Shown here: positions 1 through 7,884 of the stretch, piece by piece
Layout of the letters: the number at the start of each line of letters is the position of its first letter
How positions within the stretch are numbered: position 1 is the first letter of the stretch
Assembly (NCBI RefSeq): GCF_003688855.1
Contig: NZ_REFW01000001.1
Span: 1,054,001-1,118,000 of the forward strand
Length of the DNA stretch: 64,000 nucleotides
Origin: Tessaracoccus antarcticus
GTDB taxonomy: Bacteria; Actinomycetota; Actinomycetes; Propionibacteriales; Propionibacteriaceae
Direction of reading: 5' to 3'
Program-made: the position numbers and the translations under genes
Notes under the pieces: model-generated
Told to the model about the DNA's origin: nothing
Databases searched by the model: none
Seen by the model: only the letters and a program-made list of their open reading frames with translations

Positions 1-1690
1 CGGCCAGGTCGATGTCGTGGGTGGAGGGCTGGATGCCGTGCAGCATGCCGCTGCCGTCGGGATCCCACCTTCCCGCGATGTAGTCCATCAGGAGGTGCAG
101 ACGGGGCCAGTAGCGCTCCAGCCATGGCAGCCCGGCGCCCTTGCGGACTTCGCGAAACAACTTCAGCACCGTGCTGAGCATCCCGTCCAGCGCGGGTTCG
201 CCGGGGCCGCCGATGTCCCGATCCCACAGCTGGGGCAGGTGGGTGGGGGAGAGCACCCGGTGGGGGATGAATCCCTGTGGCGCCTGCATGATGTCCAGCT
301 CGCATTCGCGCATGTCCCGCTCGATCTCCGGGAAGAGATCCGCGACGCCCTGGGCGTAGGCGAACACGTGGGTGCAGTTGAGGGGGCAGGACCCACCGAC
401 GTTCCCGGACCACATGGGGGTGGAGGCTCCCTGCACGCCCTCGAAGCCGAAGAAGTGGCCGTCAGCGGTGCGGAAAAAACTGGGACTGCGGATGATCGAG
501 GCCTGCGCGGCCATGTGTTCCAGCGCCTCGTCGTCCAGTGAACTCTCACCCAGTGCCGAGGTCCACTCCCGCGAGATCCGCTCCAGGTCCTCCCATTCGT
601 GCTGGACGCGTGCCGCCACCGCGACGGCGTCGGCGTACTGCGTGGTGTAGTGGTTCCCCAGGAGGAACCGCGTGGCCCCCCATTCGGGGCGGATGCCACC
701 GAACTGCGTGAAGTTGACGTGACGATTCGGGAAATGCCAGGCCAGGGCGAAGCGTACGGTGACCGTTTCACCCGCCTCCACGAAGAACTGGGCCGCCAGG
801 CCGCCGTTCCAGGTGCTTCCCGTGGGGCTGGCCGCTGGTGTGGTGAACGTGCCCGACGGCTGCGGGTCGGCCATGTCCCTCGGCATGTGGTCCCAGTCGT
901 TCGGCCCGAACGGCTGGCGGGACCGGAGGAAGCTGAGGAACTGCTCCGTGCTGGAGAATTGGGGGAGCGCCGTGGTCAGGGGCGCATCAGCCGTCAGCAC
1001 CATTTGCCCCGCACCCGGATGGTCGACAGGCAGGGTGTGGTTCTCCATGATGAGGGACGTCCAGCCCTCGGAGCGGTCCACCCGGTTGGTGTTGCCCCCG
1101 TAGCCCGGATGCCGAATGCCGTCCGGGGGAAGGATCCCGTCGCCCCCGACGGCGTTCTGCAGTGCACCTCCGAGCCACCCGTTCACCGGCACCACACCCG
1201 TGTTGGTGATGGTGAAGGTGAACATGGCCACCGGAATCGAGCTGCGGTCAAGATCCAGCGGGGCCATGGGCGTGAACGCCTCCAGGCTGATGCGTACCGG
1301 CAGGGATTCGTCCTCGTAGTCCACCGTGGCGAACGGGTAGGTGCCGGAGAACGTCGTGGCGGTGACCCCCTCCGCGTGGGACAGGAGGTCCCTCTGCCAG
1401 TGCGGGACGTGGTCGTCGTTGACCAGCGGTGTCTGCGTTCCGGATACAGGTCCCGGCGGTGCCTGGAGCACACGCACCTCGTTGAACGGGGGTTCCCACT
1501 GCGAGATGCGCACGGCGAAGAACGATCCGGGCAGTTCGCCCAGGTGGTTGCCGGTGTTGTGCAGTTGCCACTGGCGCAGGGACCCGTCGGCGCACAGCGA
1601 GACGTTGCCCGTGCCGATGCCGCCGAGCGGCATGGCGATGTGTCGTGCGTCCTCGTGAGGTGTCCGTCGGGTGCTGCGGGTGGGTGGCAT
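1..1690 (-). CDS. GH116-family glycoside hydrolase, candidate exo-beta-D-arabinofuranosidase (3' end outside window)
   Basis: The reverse strand reads from ATG at 1690 to the window edge without a stop, giving about 563 residues of a longer protein. AGGAG lies 8 nt before the ATG. The N-terminal stretch, with IAMPLGGIGTGN near residue 20 and the DGSLRQWQLHNTGNH segment, is typical of the GBA2-type N-terminal domain of GH116. The following part enters the alpha-helical catalytic domain (segments WDRDIGGPG and GIQPSTHDID). No signal peptide is visible, so it should act in the cytoplasm. GH116 contains beta-glucosidases, but also the exo-beta-D-arabinofuranosidase of Microbacterium arabinogalactanolyticum. 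The divergent GH172 and nearby GH183 genes favour D-arabinan oligosaccharides as substrate. That is an inference from context. The catalytic acid/base region is probably beyond the edge and was not seen. Confidence 0.85.
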   Translation of the reverse strand, partial: MPPTRSTRRTPHEDARHIAMPLGGIGTGNVSLCADGSLRQWQLHNTGNHLGELPGSFFAVRISQWEPPFNEVRVLQAPPGPVSGTQTPLVNDDHVPHWQRDLLSHAEGVTATTFSGTYPFATVDYEDESLPVRISLEAFTPMAPLDLDRSSIPVAMFTFTITNTGVVPVNGWLGGALQNAVGGDGILPPDGIRHPGYGGNTNRVDRSEGWTSLIMENHTLPVDHPGAGQMVLTADAPLTTALPQFSSTEQFLSFLRSRQPFGPNDWDHMPRDMADPQPSGTFTTPAASPTGSTWNGGLAAQFFVEAGETVTVRFALAWHFPNRHVNFTQFGGIRPEWGATRFLLGNHYTTQYADAVAVAARVQHEWEDLERISREWTSALGESSLDDEALEHMAAQASIIRSPSFFRTADGHFFGFEGVQGASTPMWSGNVGGSCPLNCTHVFAYAQGVADLFPEIERDMRECELDIMQAPQGFIPHRVLSPTHLPQLWDRDIGGPGEPALDGMLSTVLKLFREVRKGAGLPWLERYWPRLHLLMDYIAGRWDPDGSGMLHGIQPSTHDIDLA

Positions 1691-1763
1691 GGCGGAGCTC
1701 CTGTGTCGTCGGGGATGGGGGCAACGGTCTCGATCCAGCGCCCCGTCCTGGTTGACGAGTGCA

Positions 1764-1809
1764 GAAAACGATTTCACACGACGGTATGCGCGGCGAAGGG
1801 GTGTGTCAA
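1764..1809 (-). promoter_or_regulatory. Promoter with LacI-type operator for the GH116 gene
   Basis: On the reverse strand TTGACA (1809-1804), a 17-nt spacer and TACCGT (1786-1781, TANNNT type) form a promoter directed at the GH116 start. GAAAACGATTTC (1764-1775), with GAAA/TTTC arms and a CG centre as in LacI-family operators, lies 5 nt after the -10 and would cover the start site. The layout mirrors the promoter facing the other way at 1956-1999. Confidence 0.7.
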
Positions 1810-1955
1810 GGGTCAGATGGGTGACGAAACGCCGCCCCAAGAGTGCGGTGGGGCTGGAGTCGCACGTCAGGATCCTTTGATATCTGACCGTTTGCGCTCG
1901 TTGTCGCCCGCGAGGGGGCAGGGCGACCTCGCTATCGCCACGGAAAAACCGACCG

Positions 1956-1999
1956 TTGACAGCCCAGCGGCGTTGACCTACATTTGAGAAAACGATTAC
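1956..1999 (+). promoter_or_regulatory. Promoter with LacI-type operator for the GH172-ABC transporter genes
   Basis: TTGACA (1956-1961), a 17-nt spacer and TACATT (1979-1984) form a near-consensus sigma-70 promoter. GAAAACGATTAC (1988-1999) follows 3 nt after the -10 and differs at one position from the operator at 1764-1775. A repressor bound here would block initiation. The LacI gene at 6783 is the obvious candidate regulator. Confidence 0.75.
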
Positions 2000-2047
2000 T
2001 TGAGGTTTCTCAGCGACAGTGGTGTCGCAGATATGAGGAGTAGATCC

Positions 2048-3127
2048 ATGACACGGTACGGCGACTACGGTTCCAGCCTCCGCGACCTTCCACGGTTGCG
2101 GTCCACCCGACGACGACGTGTGTCGTCCTACGACGTCACGGGCGGCAACGAGGATCGCGTGACCCTGCAGCCGGGGGACACGGCGGAACTGGCCGACATC
2201 CGGGGAGCCGGAAGCGTCAACCACATCTGGATGACGGTTGCCCCCATGCTGCCGCCCGGTCCTGACACGCCGGACAACGATTTCATGCGCAAGCTCGTGC
2301 TGCGCGCCTACTGGGACGGGAACGAGCACCCGAGCGTCCTCGTGCCGCTGGGGGACTTCTTCGGCGTGGGGCATGGGCGGACCACGAACTTCGCGTCGCT
2401 GCCCCTGCAGATGAGCCCGCAGGACGGCAAGTCGCTCAACTCGTTCTTCCACATGCCGTTTGCGGACGGGGCGCGCTTCGAGATCACCAACGAGTGCGAG
2501 GACCTGGTGTTGTGGTTCTACTACTACATCGACTACGAGGCCTTCGACGAGCTCGAGGACGGCATCGGTCGCTTCCACGCCTCATGGCACAGGGAGAACC
2601 CCTGCGGCGGGGAGGAGCAGGGGGACAGGAGCAACGGTGAGTTCCTCTTCGGCGGGAACAACACCACCGGCGACGGCAACTACACGATTCTCGACACCCG
2701 CGGACGGGGGCACTACGTGGGGTGCACGTTCAACGTCACGAACCTGCGTCACACGGAAGCCTGGAACTGGTACGGGGAGGGGGACGACATGATCTTTGTC
2801 GATGGCGAGTCCTGGCCCCCGAACATTCACGGCACCGGTACGGAGGACTACTTCAACACCGCGTGGTGCCCGTCAGAGGCGTACCAGTCCAACTATCACG
2901 GCATCACCATTCCGGGTGGTCCCAACTGGTCGGGACAGATCTCCATGTACCGGTTCCACATCGAGGACCCCGTCACGTTCCAGGAGTCGGTGCGCGTGAC
3001 CATCGAGCACGGACACAACAACGCACGCAGCGACGAGATCTCGTCGGTGGCCTACTGGTACCTCGACAGGATCGACGAGACGCTCACGCTTCCGCCGGCC
3101 GCCCAACGCGTTCCACGGTTGGGCTGA
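2048..3127 (+). CDS. GH172 (DUF2961) glycoside hydrolase, candidate exo-alpha-D-arabinofuranosidase
   Basis: A 359-residue protein that matches DUF2961/GH172 over its whole length: SSYDVTGGN near the start, AELADIRGAGSVNHIW, then FGVGHGRT, GEGDDM (about residue 243) and HGTGTEDYF (about residue 264). The last two carry glutamates that fit the conserved acidic pair of the family. ATG at 2048 is preferred because GAGGAG sits 7 nt upstream; reading may also be opened further upstream without an equally placed ribosome site. There is no signal peptide, so the enzyme is cytoplasmic. Characterised GH172 enzymes are fructofuranosidases, difructose-anhydride enzymes and exo-alpha-D-arabinofuranosidases. 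The neighbouring GH183 and GH116 genes support the last. It begins an operon with the ABC importer and is transcribed from the operator-bearing promoter at 1956. Confidence 0.85.
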   Translation: MTRYGDYGSSLRDLPRLRSTRRRRVSSYDVTGGNEDRVTLQPGDTAELADIRGAGSVNHIWMTVAPMLPPGPDTPDNDFMRKLVLRAYWDGNEHPSVLVPLGDFFGVGHGRTTNFASLPLQMSPQDGKSLNSFFHMPFADGARFEITNECEDLVLWFYYYIDYEAFDELEDGIGRFHASWHRENPCGGEEQGDRSNGEFLFGGNNTTGDGNYTILDTRGRGHYVGCTFNVTNLRHTEAWNWYGEGDDMIFVDGESWPPNIHGTGTEDYFNTAWCPSEAYQSNYHGITIPGGPNWSGQISMYRFHIEDPVTFQESVRVTIEHGHNNARSDEISSVAYWYLDRIDETLTLPPAAQRVPRLG

Positions 3128-3241
3128 CCGCTGCACCCGGCCCCGGCGTGCAGTCCGGGGCACCACCTGACCATGGGGACATGGGTCAGGGACACATTGA
3201 CACCCGCACAGCCGCGGGTCGACCTCAGGGAGATCACGATC

Positions 3242-4627
3242 ATGCAACCCACCATCACTCGACGACACCTGCTGGGGACCAGCCTCGGTCTCGCCGCGGC
3301 CAGCGTTCTGACGGCCTGCGGCTCCGGGACACCCGGGGAGCCCGCCCCCACCGGTTCAGCTCCGGCTTCGGATGGAGCCACCGAGGCGGCAGCCGCGGTC
3401 ACCATCCAGTTCTGGCACCGCACGTTCACCCCCGTGGAGAACGACTGGTACACGGGCATCATCAAGCAGTTCAACGAAGCGCAAACCGCTGTGAAGGTGG
3501 TGGGCACCGAGGTCCCGGCGGACGCGTGGGACCAGAAGATGAAGGCCGCCCAGGCCGCGGGCAAGGCGCCTGACGTCTACACGCACCCCGGGTCCATCCA
3601 GGACGCCGTCACAGCCGGGCAGCTCCACGAGCTCGACTCTGTCGTCCCGGCCGAGGCCCTCGCCGAAATCATCGACGCTGCCAAGCCCGTGTCCGAGAAG
3701 GACGGGAAGTACTACGCCTACCCGCTGCTGCTGGAGCCCCAGGGTGTTTTGTTCTGGAACAAGGACATGATGGAGGCTGCCGGTCTGGACCCCGAGAAGG
3801 GGCCCAAGACCTGGGACGAGTTGTTCGGGATGTGCGAGAAGATCAAGCCGACCCTCCAGAAGGGGCAGTACTGCATCTCCCCGGCCCAGGACGCCGTCAC
3901 GTTCGCCTGGTCGAGCGTCGGTCAGCAGTACAACTTTGCCGGCCACACCGCGTTGAAGGATGACTGGACCGGGGCGGCAGTGGAGGATCCGGGCTACGAG
4001 GCACTCATCGCCGTCTACAAGAAGCTGTGGGACAACGACTACATGCCCAAGCAGCCGTTGGCGGCCTACGTCGAGGGCAAGGACTTCGGCGAGAAGAAGG
4101 TGGCCTTCAAGATCTCCGGTTCCTGGATGCTGTCCGAGATCGGCTCCGACTACCCGGACCTGCTCATGAAGACCGGCATCGGGGCCCTCCCCAACTCGCC
4201 GGATGCCGGGGATCGCACTGCCACGACGCTCGGCAACTTCAAGTGGGTGATCGACGCCAAGGCCAAGGACCCGCAGGCCGCCGGTGACTTCCTCTCCTGG
4301 GCCATCGCGGGCGACCCTGCCCTCCTCGTGCCGTTCTTCGTCACGACGCAGTTCACCAAGGTGCCGGTGCGCGACTCCGTGCAGAAGGCCGTGGCGAGCG
4401 ACGAGAAGGCAGCCAAGGCCCCGTGGGTGAAGGTGATCACCGACGAGATCGCACCCACTGCCATCCCCGAGCCCAGCTACCCCTGGGACGTCTCCGTCGC
4501 GGTGGGTACCGCCATCGAGGCCGGCATGAAGGGGGCCTCGCCCATTCCTGCGGCGCTGGCCACGGCAACGAAGTCGATCCAGACCGTGGTCGACAGGGAA
4601 GGCCTCGCCGCCAAAGCCCCCAAGTGA
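3242..4627 (+). CDS. ABC transporter substrate-binding lipoprotein, CUT1 class
   Basis: A 461-residue extracellular solute-binding protein. The N-terminus combines a twin-arginine motif (TRRHLLG) with a lipobox (LTAC), so it is probably exported by Tat and lipid-anchored. The rest has the character of family-1 sugar-binding proteins (FWHRTFTP, then TYYAYPLLLEPQGVLFWNKDM-type hinge and ligand segments, and a C-terminal helix rich in alanine). ATG 3242 is chosen because it gives the lipoprotein signal and has AGGGAG 9 nt upstream. It lies between GH172 and two permeases, so it likely captures oligosaccharides released outside the cell by the GH183 enzyme. No ATPase gene is present. CUT1 importers in actinobacteria often share a MsiK-type ATPase encoded elsewhere. 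Confidence 0.9.
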   Translation: MQPTITRRHLLGTSLGLAAASVLTACGSGTPGEPAPTGSAPASDGATEAAAAVTIQFWHRTFTPVENDWYTGIIKQFNEAQTAVKVVGTEVPADAWDQKMKAAQAAGKAPDVYTHPGSIQDAVTAGQLHELDSVVPAEALAEIIDAAKPVSEKDGKYYAYPLLLEPQGVLFWNKDMMEAAGLDPEKGPKTWDELFGMCEKIKPTLQKGQYCISPAQDAVTFAWSSVGQQYNFAGHTALKDDWTGAAVEDPGYEALIAVYKKLWDNDYMPKQPLAAYVEGKDFGEKKVAFKISGSWMLSEIGSDYPDLLMKTGIGALPNSPDAGDRTATTLGNFKWVIDAKAKDPQAAGDFLSWAIAGDPALLVPFFVTTQFTKVPVRDSVQKAVASDEKAAKAPWVKVITDEIAPTAIPEPSYPWDVSVAVGTAIEAGMKGASPIPAALATATKSIQTVVDREGLAAKAPK

Positions 4628-4695
4628 CGGGGGGTGAACCGCCTGCCATGACCCGCCCCGCGTGAGGCAACGACCCATCCTGAAAGGAGGCCCCT

Positions 4696-5631
4696 GTGAC
4701 CAGCAGCACTGCAGAACGCTCGCCCAGCCGTCGGGCCGGCCGTCAACGACACGACACATTCCGCTACCGGGACGGGAAGGTGGCGTACCTGCTCATCCTT
4801 CCCGTGATGATCCTGCTCGGCATCTTCGTGCTCTGGCCTGCGGTCTACGCGGGGTACCTGTCCTTCCAGAACTGGAGCTTCTACAAGGATCCGGAGTTCG
4901 TGGGATGGAAGAACTTCACCGACGTGCTGAAGGATCCCCTCTTCTACGCCACCATCCGTCGTGGATTCATGTTCGTCCTCATGACGGTGCCCGTCATGCT
5001 GGTGCTGGCCTTCCTGTTCTCGAGCCTCGTGGTGAGCGTGTCTGGCCGGTTCGCGGGCGTGCTGAAGGTCAGCATCTACATCCCGACCATCATCTCCACC
5101 GTCATCACCTCCATCGTGTTCGTGCTGATCTACGACTACTCCGGCGGCCTGTTGAACTGGGTGCTGGCGTACTTCTCCATCGACCCGGTCGCGTGGATCG
5201 GTGACCCTGCCTGGGCGTTGCTGGCCATTGCCGTGCCCGCCATCTGGTTGGGCATGGGGCTGACGTCGTTGATCATGGTGGCCGCCATGGTGGACATACC
5301 GCAGGAGTTCTACGAGGCGGCGGCCATGGAGGGGGCGAACTGGTGGCAGAAGACCCTCTACATCACGCTCCCGCAGATGAAGAACATCATTTTGTACCTG
5401 CTGATCACCGGGTTCGTGGCGGCCATCCAGCAGTACGAACTGCCGCTGGTCATGACGGGCGGTGGCCCCCTGGACTCGACGACACTGCCAAACCTGTTCA
5501 TCTTCAACCACTTCCGCAACGACGTGAACGTCGGCTACTCCATTGCCGCGGCGCTGCTGCTCTTCGTGGTCCTCGGAACGGTGTCGGCCGTGGTGTTCCG
5601 CATCCTGAACTCCGAGAAGCTGGTGGACTGA
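4696..5631 (+). CDS. ABC transporter permease, MalF/UgpA type (CUT1)
   Basis: A 311-residue membrane protein with six expected transmembrane segments and the EAA loop near residues 205-225 (EFYEAAAMEGANWWQ), which docks to the ATPase. GTG 4696 has an excellent ribosome site, AAAGGAGG, 5 nt upstream. It follows the binding-protein gene by 68 nt and is followed 1 nt after its stop by the second permease, so the three genes form one transcription unit with GH172. Substrate specificity cannot be read from the sequence. D-arabinan-derived oligosaccharides are inferred from the flanking hydrolases. Confidence 0.9.
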   Translation: MTSSTAERSPSRRAGRQRHDTFRYRDGKVAYLLILPVMILLGIFVLWPAVYAGYLSFQNWSFYKDPEFVGWKNFTDVLKDPLFYATIRRGFMFVLMTVPVMLVLAFLFSSLVVSVSGRFAGVLKVSIYIPTIISTVITSIVFVLIYDYSGGLLNWVLAYFSIDPVAWIGDPAWALLAIAVPAIWLGMGLTSLIMVAAMVDIPQEFYEAAAMEGANWWQKTLYITLPQMKNIILYLLITGFVAAIQQYELPLVMTGGGPLDSTTLPNLFIFNHFRNDVNVGYSIAAALLLFVVLGTVSAVVFRILNSEKLVD

Positions 5632-5632
5632 G

Positions 5633-6493
5633 ATGAGAACTGCCGTCGTGCCTGCGCGCAAACACCACCACACCCCGGCCTGGTGGGTGGGGTCGGTCCT
5701 CAAAGTGCTCGTGGGGCTGGTGTTCCTCGTCGCCGCGCTCTTCCCCCTGGCCTGGATGGTGATTGCCGGATTCAAGTCGAAAACCGAGGTGATCGCCACA
5801 CCGTTCCAGTTCTTCCCGGAAGTCTGGAAGGTCGAGAACTACACCCAGATCCTGAGCGACCCCAGTTTCCTTCTCACCATGGGGTGGACGTCGCTGGGTG
5901 CCCTGCTGTTCACGGTGCTCGGGCTGACGGTGAACTCGTTGGCTGCCTACGCCTTCGCCCGCCTGGAGTTCCGGTTCAAGCGCACGCTGTGGGTCATCCT
6001 CATCGGCACCATGTTCATTCCTGGCATGACCATCCTGCTGACCAGCTTCATCGTCGTGACGAGGCTGCAGATGCTCGACACCCTGGCCGTGCTCGTGGTG
6101 CCGGGGGCAGCCAGCGCAGGGGTCGTGTTCTTCATCCGGCAGTTCTACCTGAACATCCCCTCCAGCCTTGAGGAGGCAGCCATGCTGGATGGCTGCGGCC
6201 GGTTCAGCATCTTCATCCGGCTGTTCCTTCCCTTGTCGAAGCCCCCGTTCGTCGTGATGGGGATCACCTCGTTCCTGGCGTACTGGAACTCCTACGTGTG
6301 GCCCATCCTGACCATCACCTCGCCCGAGAAGTTCGTCCTGCAGCAGTACCTGGCCACGTTCAGGTCAGAGCGCAGCACCGAACTCGGCCTCCTCATGGCG
6401 GGCTCCACCCTGGCCGCGGCGCCCGTTGTGATCCTCTTCCTCATCTTCCAGCGCCAGATCATCGGCAACATCAAGATGGCCGGTCTGAAGTGA
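5633..6493 (+). CDS. ABC transporter permease, MalG type (CUT1)
   Basis: A 286-residue inner-membrane permease with the family pattern: a first helix at about residues 20-45, the MGWTSLGALLFTVLG helix, and an EAA loop near residue 185 (SSLEEAAMLDGCGRFSIF). It pairs with the preceding MalF-type permease to form the importer channel. The start ATG is 1 nt past the stop of the upstream gene, which indicates translational coupling. The operon appears to end here: 289 nt with no convincing gene separates it from the LacI gene, and no clear hairpin was seen in that gap. Confidence 0.9.
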   Translation: MRTAVVPARKHHHTPAWWVGSVLKVLVGLVFLVAALFPLAWMVIAGFKSKTEVIATPFQFFPEVWKVENYTQILSDPSFLLTMGWTSLGALLFTVLGLTVNSLAAYAFARLEFRFKRTLWVILIGTMFIPGMTILLTSFIVVTRLQMLDTLAVLVVPGAASAGVVFFIRQFYLNIPSSLEEAAMLDGCGRFSIFIRLFLPLSKPPFVVMGITSFLAYWNSYVWPILTITSPEKFVLQQYLATFRSERSTELGLLMAGSTLAAAPVVILFLIFQRQIIGNIKMAGLK

Positions 6494-6782
6494 GAGGACA
6501 GCCAGGCGGACTCGTGGAAGCGAAGCGGTACTGTGATCCGGGGTTGGTCCGGCGTCACGACATTGCCGGGATCGCGACTCGCCAGCGCCACTGGGACCCA
6601 GACCAGTCCCGGCGCCCCAAGGAGTGCGGTGCACCCCAGCCTGCAGGGCAGCGCGCAGTGGGGGACGTCGGATTGTTGTCGGAGAATTCTGCACAGGGAT
6701 GGGGCGAGATGATCGTGAGTGTGGGTGTCACCAAGATGCACTGCGTGGCCGCGATTGCCGGAAACCCTCGGAGGGCTTTGCC

Positions 6783-7808
6783 GTGAGCGACGACCTCAGA
6801 CCCCGTCGCGAGGCGACCATCACCGACGTCGCCCGAGCCTCTCGGGTGTCACCCGCCACGGTCTCTCGGGTACTGAACGGGAATCCCCGCGTGGCGCCTG
6901 AACTCGTCAAACGTGTGGAGGCTGCCGCGCTGGAGGCCAACTACCGGCCCAACTTCGCGGGCCGGGCGTTGCGTCGGCAGAAGTCCGACCTCTTCGCCGC
7001 CATCATCCCCGACGTGCGGAACCCGTTCTTCGTGCGCCTCATGGAGGCTTTTGAGAAGGTCGCCAACGCGGAGGGGTTCTCCGTGGTCCTGTGCAACTCC
7101 CATGAGGACGCCGCATCGGAGAAGGCGGCCATCGACACCGTCATCGCGCACCGCGTCTCCGGCGTTCTCATCGCGGCCGCCGTTCCGCGTGCCTCACAGA
7201 TGCGGCCCTTCGAGCGTGCGGGGATCCCCGTGATCACCGTCGACCGTCAGATCGACGGGTTCGCGGGCGACTGCGTCTCGGTCGACAACATCATGATTGG
7301 TCGGCTCGCCGCGGAGCATCTCGTCGCGCAGGGACGCACGAGGCCGCTGGTGCTGAACCACACCATTGACCTCTCGCCGATGCGGGACCGGGAACTCGGG
7401 TTCCGGACATCAATGGCGGCACTCGGTCACCCCGTTCCCGACGAGCGCGTCCACCGTCTGCTGTTCGACGACGGACGGCCCCAGGCGGCGGCCCGCCTGC
7501 TTCACGAGGCCTCGGCGCACTTCGACTCCGTGTTCGCCACCACGAACACGCTCACGGGGGAGGCGTTCTTCGCATTGCGGGGCCAGGGGCGTCTCATCGG
7601 CCCGGAGGTGGGGCTCGTGGGTGTGGATGACGACCGCTGGAACGTGATGGTGGAACCCCAGGTCACCGTGGTGGACCAACCATCCGCACAGCTGGGTGCC
7701 TGGGCCGGTCAGCTGCTGGCCACTCGGGCCCGCGGCACCGACATGGAGAATGCCCGCATCATTTTGGACCCCGTGCTGCGCGCCCGGGCCAGTTCTGTTC
7801 GTACCTGA
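6783..7808 (+). CDS. LacI-family transcriptional regulator, likely repressor of the D-arabinan locus
   Basis: A 341-residue regulator. Residues about 11-60 form the LacI helix-turn-helix and hinge (ITDVARASRVSPATVSRVLN, then NYRPNFAGRALRRQ), followed by a periplasmic-binding-protein-like sensor domain (AAIIPDVRNPFF onward). GTG 6783 is chosen because it begins right before the DNA-binding domain and has GGAGGG about 8 nt upstream; the open frame extends further upstream without family similarity. The gene lies between the importer operon and the secreted GH183 gene. Three matching GAAA-NCGN-TTNC sites lie nearby, at the two divergent promoters and inside the GH183 coding start. The inducer is presumably a D-arabinose oligosaccharide, which is an inference. 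Confidence 0.9.
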   Translation: MSDDLRPRREATITDVARASRVSPATVSRVLNGNPRVAPELVKRVEAAALEANYRPNFAGRALRRQKSDLFAAIIPDVRNPFFVRLMEAFEKVANAEGFSVVLCNSHEDAASEKAAIDTVIAHRVSGVLIAAAVPRASQMRPFERAGIPVITVDRQIDGFAGDCVSVDNIMIGRLAAEHLVAQGRTRPLVLNHTIDLSPMRDRELGFRTSMAALGHPVPDERVHRLLFDDGRPQAAARLLHEASAHFDSVFATTNTLTGEAFFALRGQGRLIGPEVGLVGVDDDRWNVMVEPQVTVVDQPSAQLGAWAGQLLATRARGTDMENARIILDPVLRARASSVRT

Positions 7809-7826
7809 GCGCACCGCCCACCGCAA

Positions 7827-7848
7827 CGGGCGCCAATGGAGGCGCCCG
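7827..7848 (+). terminator. Hairpin after the LacI gene
   Basis: CGGGCGCC and GGCGCCCG form a perfect 8-bp stem around a 6-nt loop, 19 nt after the LacI stop. There is no T-run, as is common for actinobacterial terminators. Confidence 0.5.
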
Positions 7849-7884
7849 CGACCCCCACATTGATGGACCGATTGGAGACCGAAC

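Noticed and set aside
599-1987. Long forward open frame of 462 codons
   Set aside because: It is the antisense shadow of the GH116 gene, with Arg/Gly/Val-rich composition and no domain.
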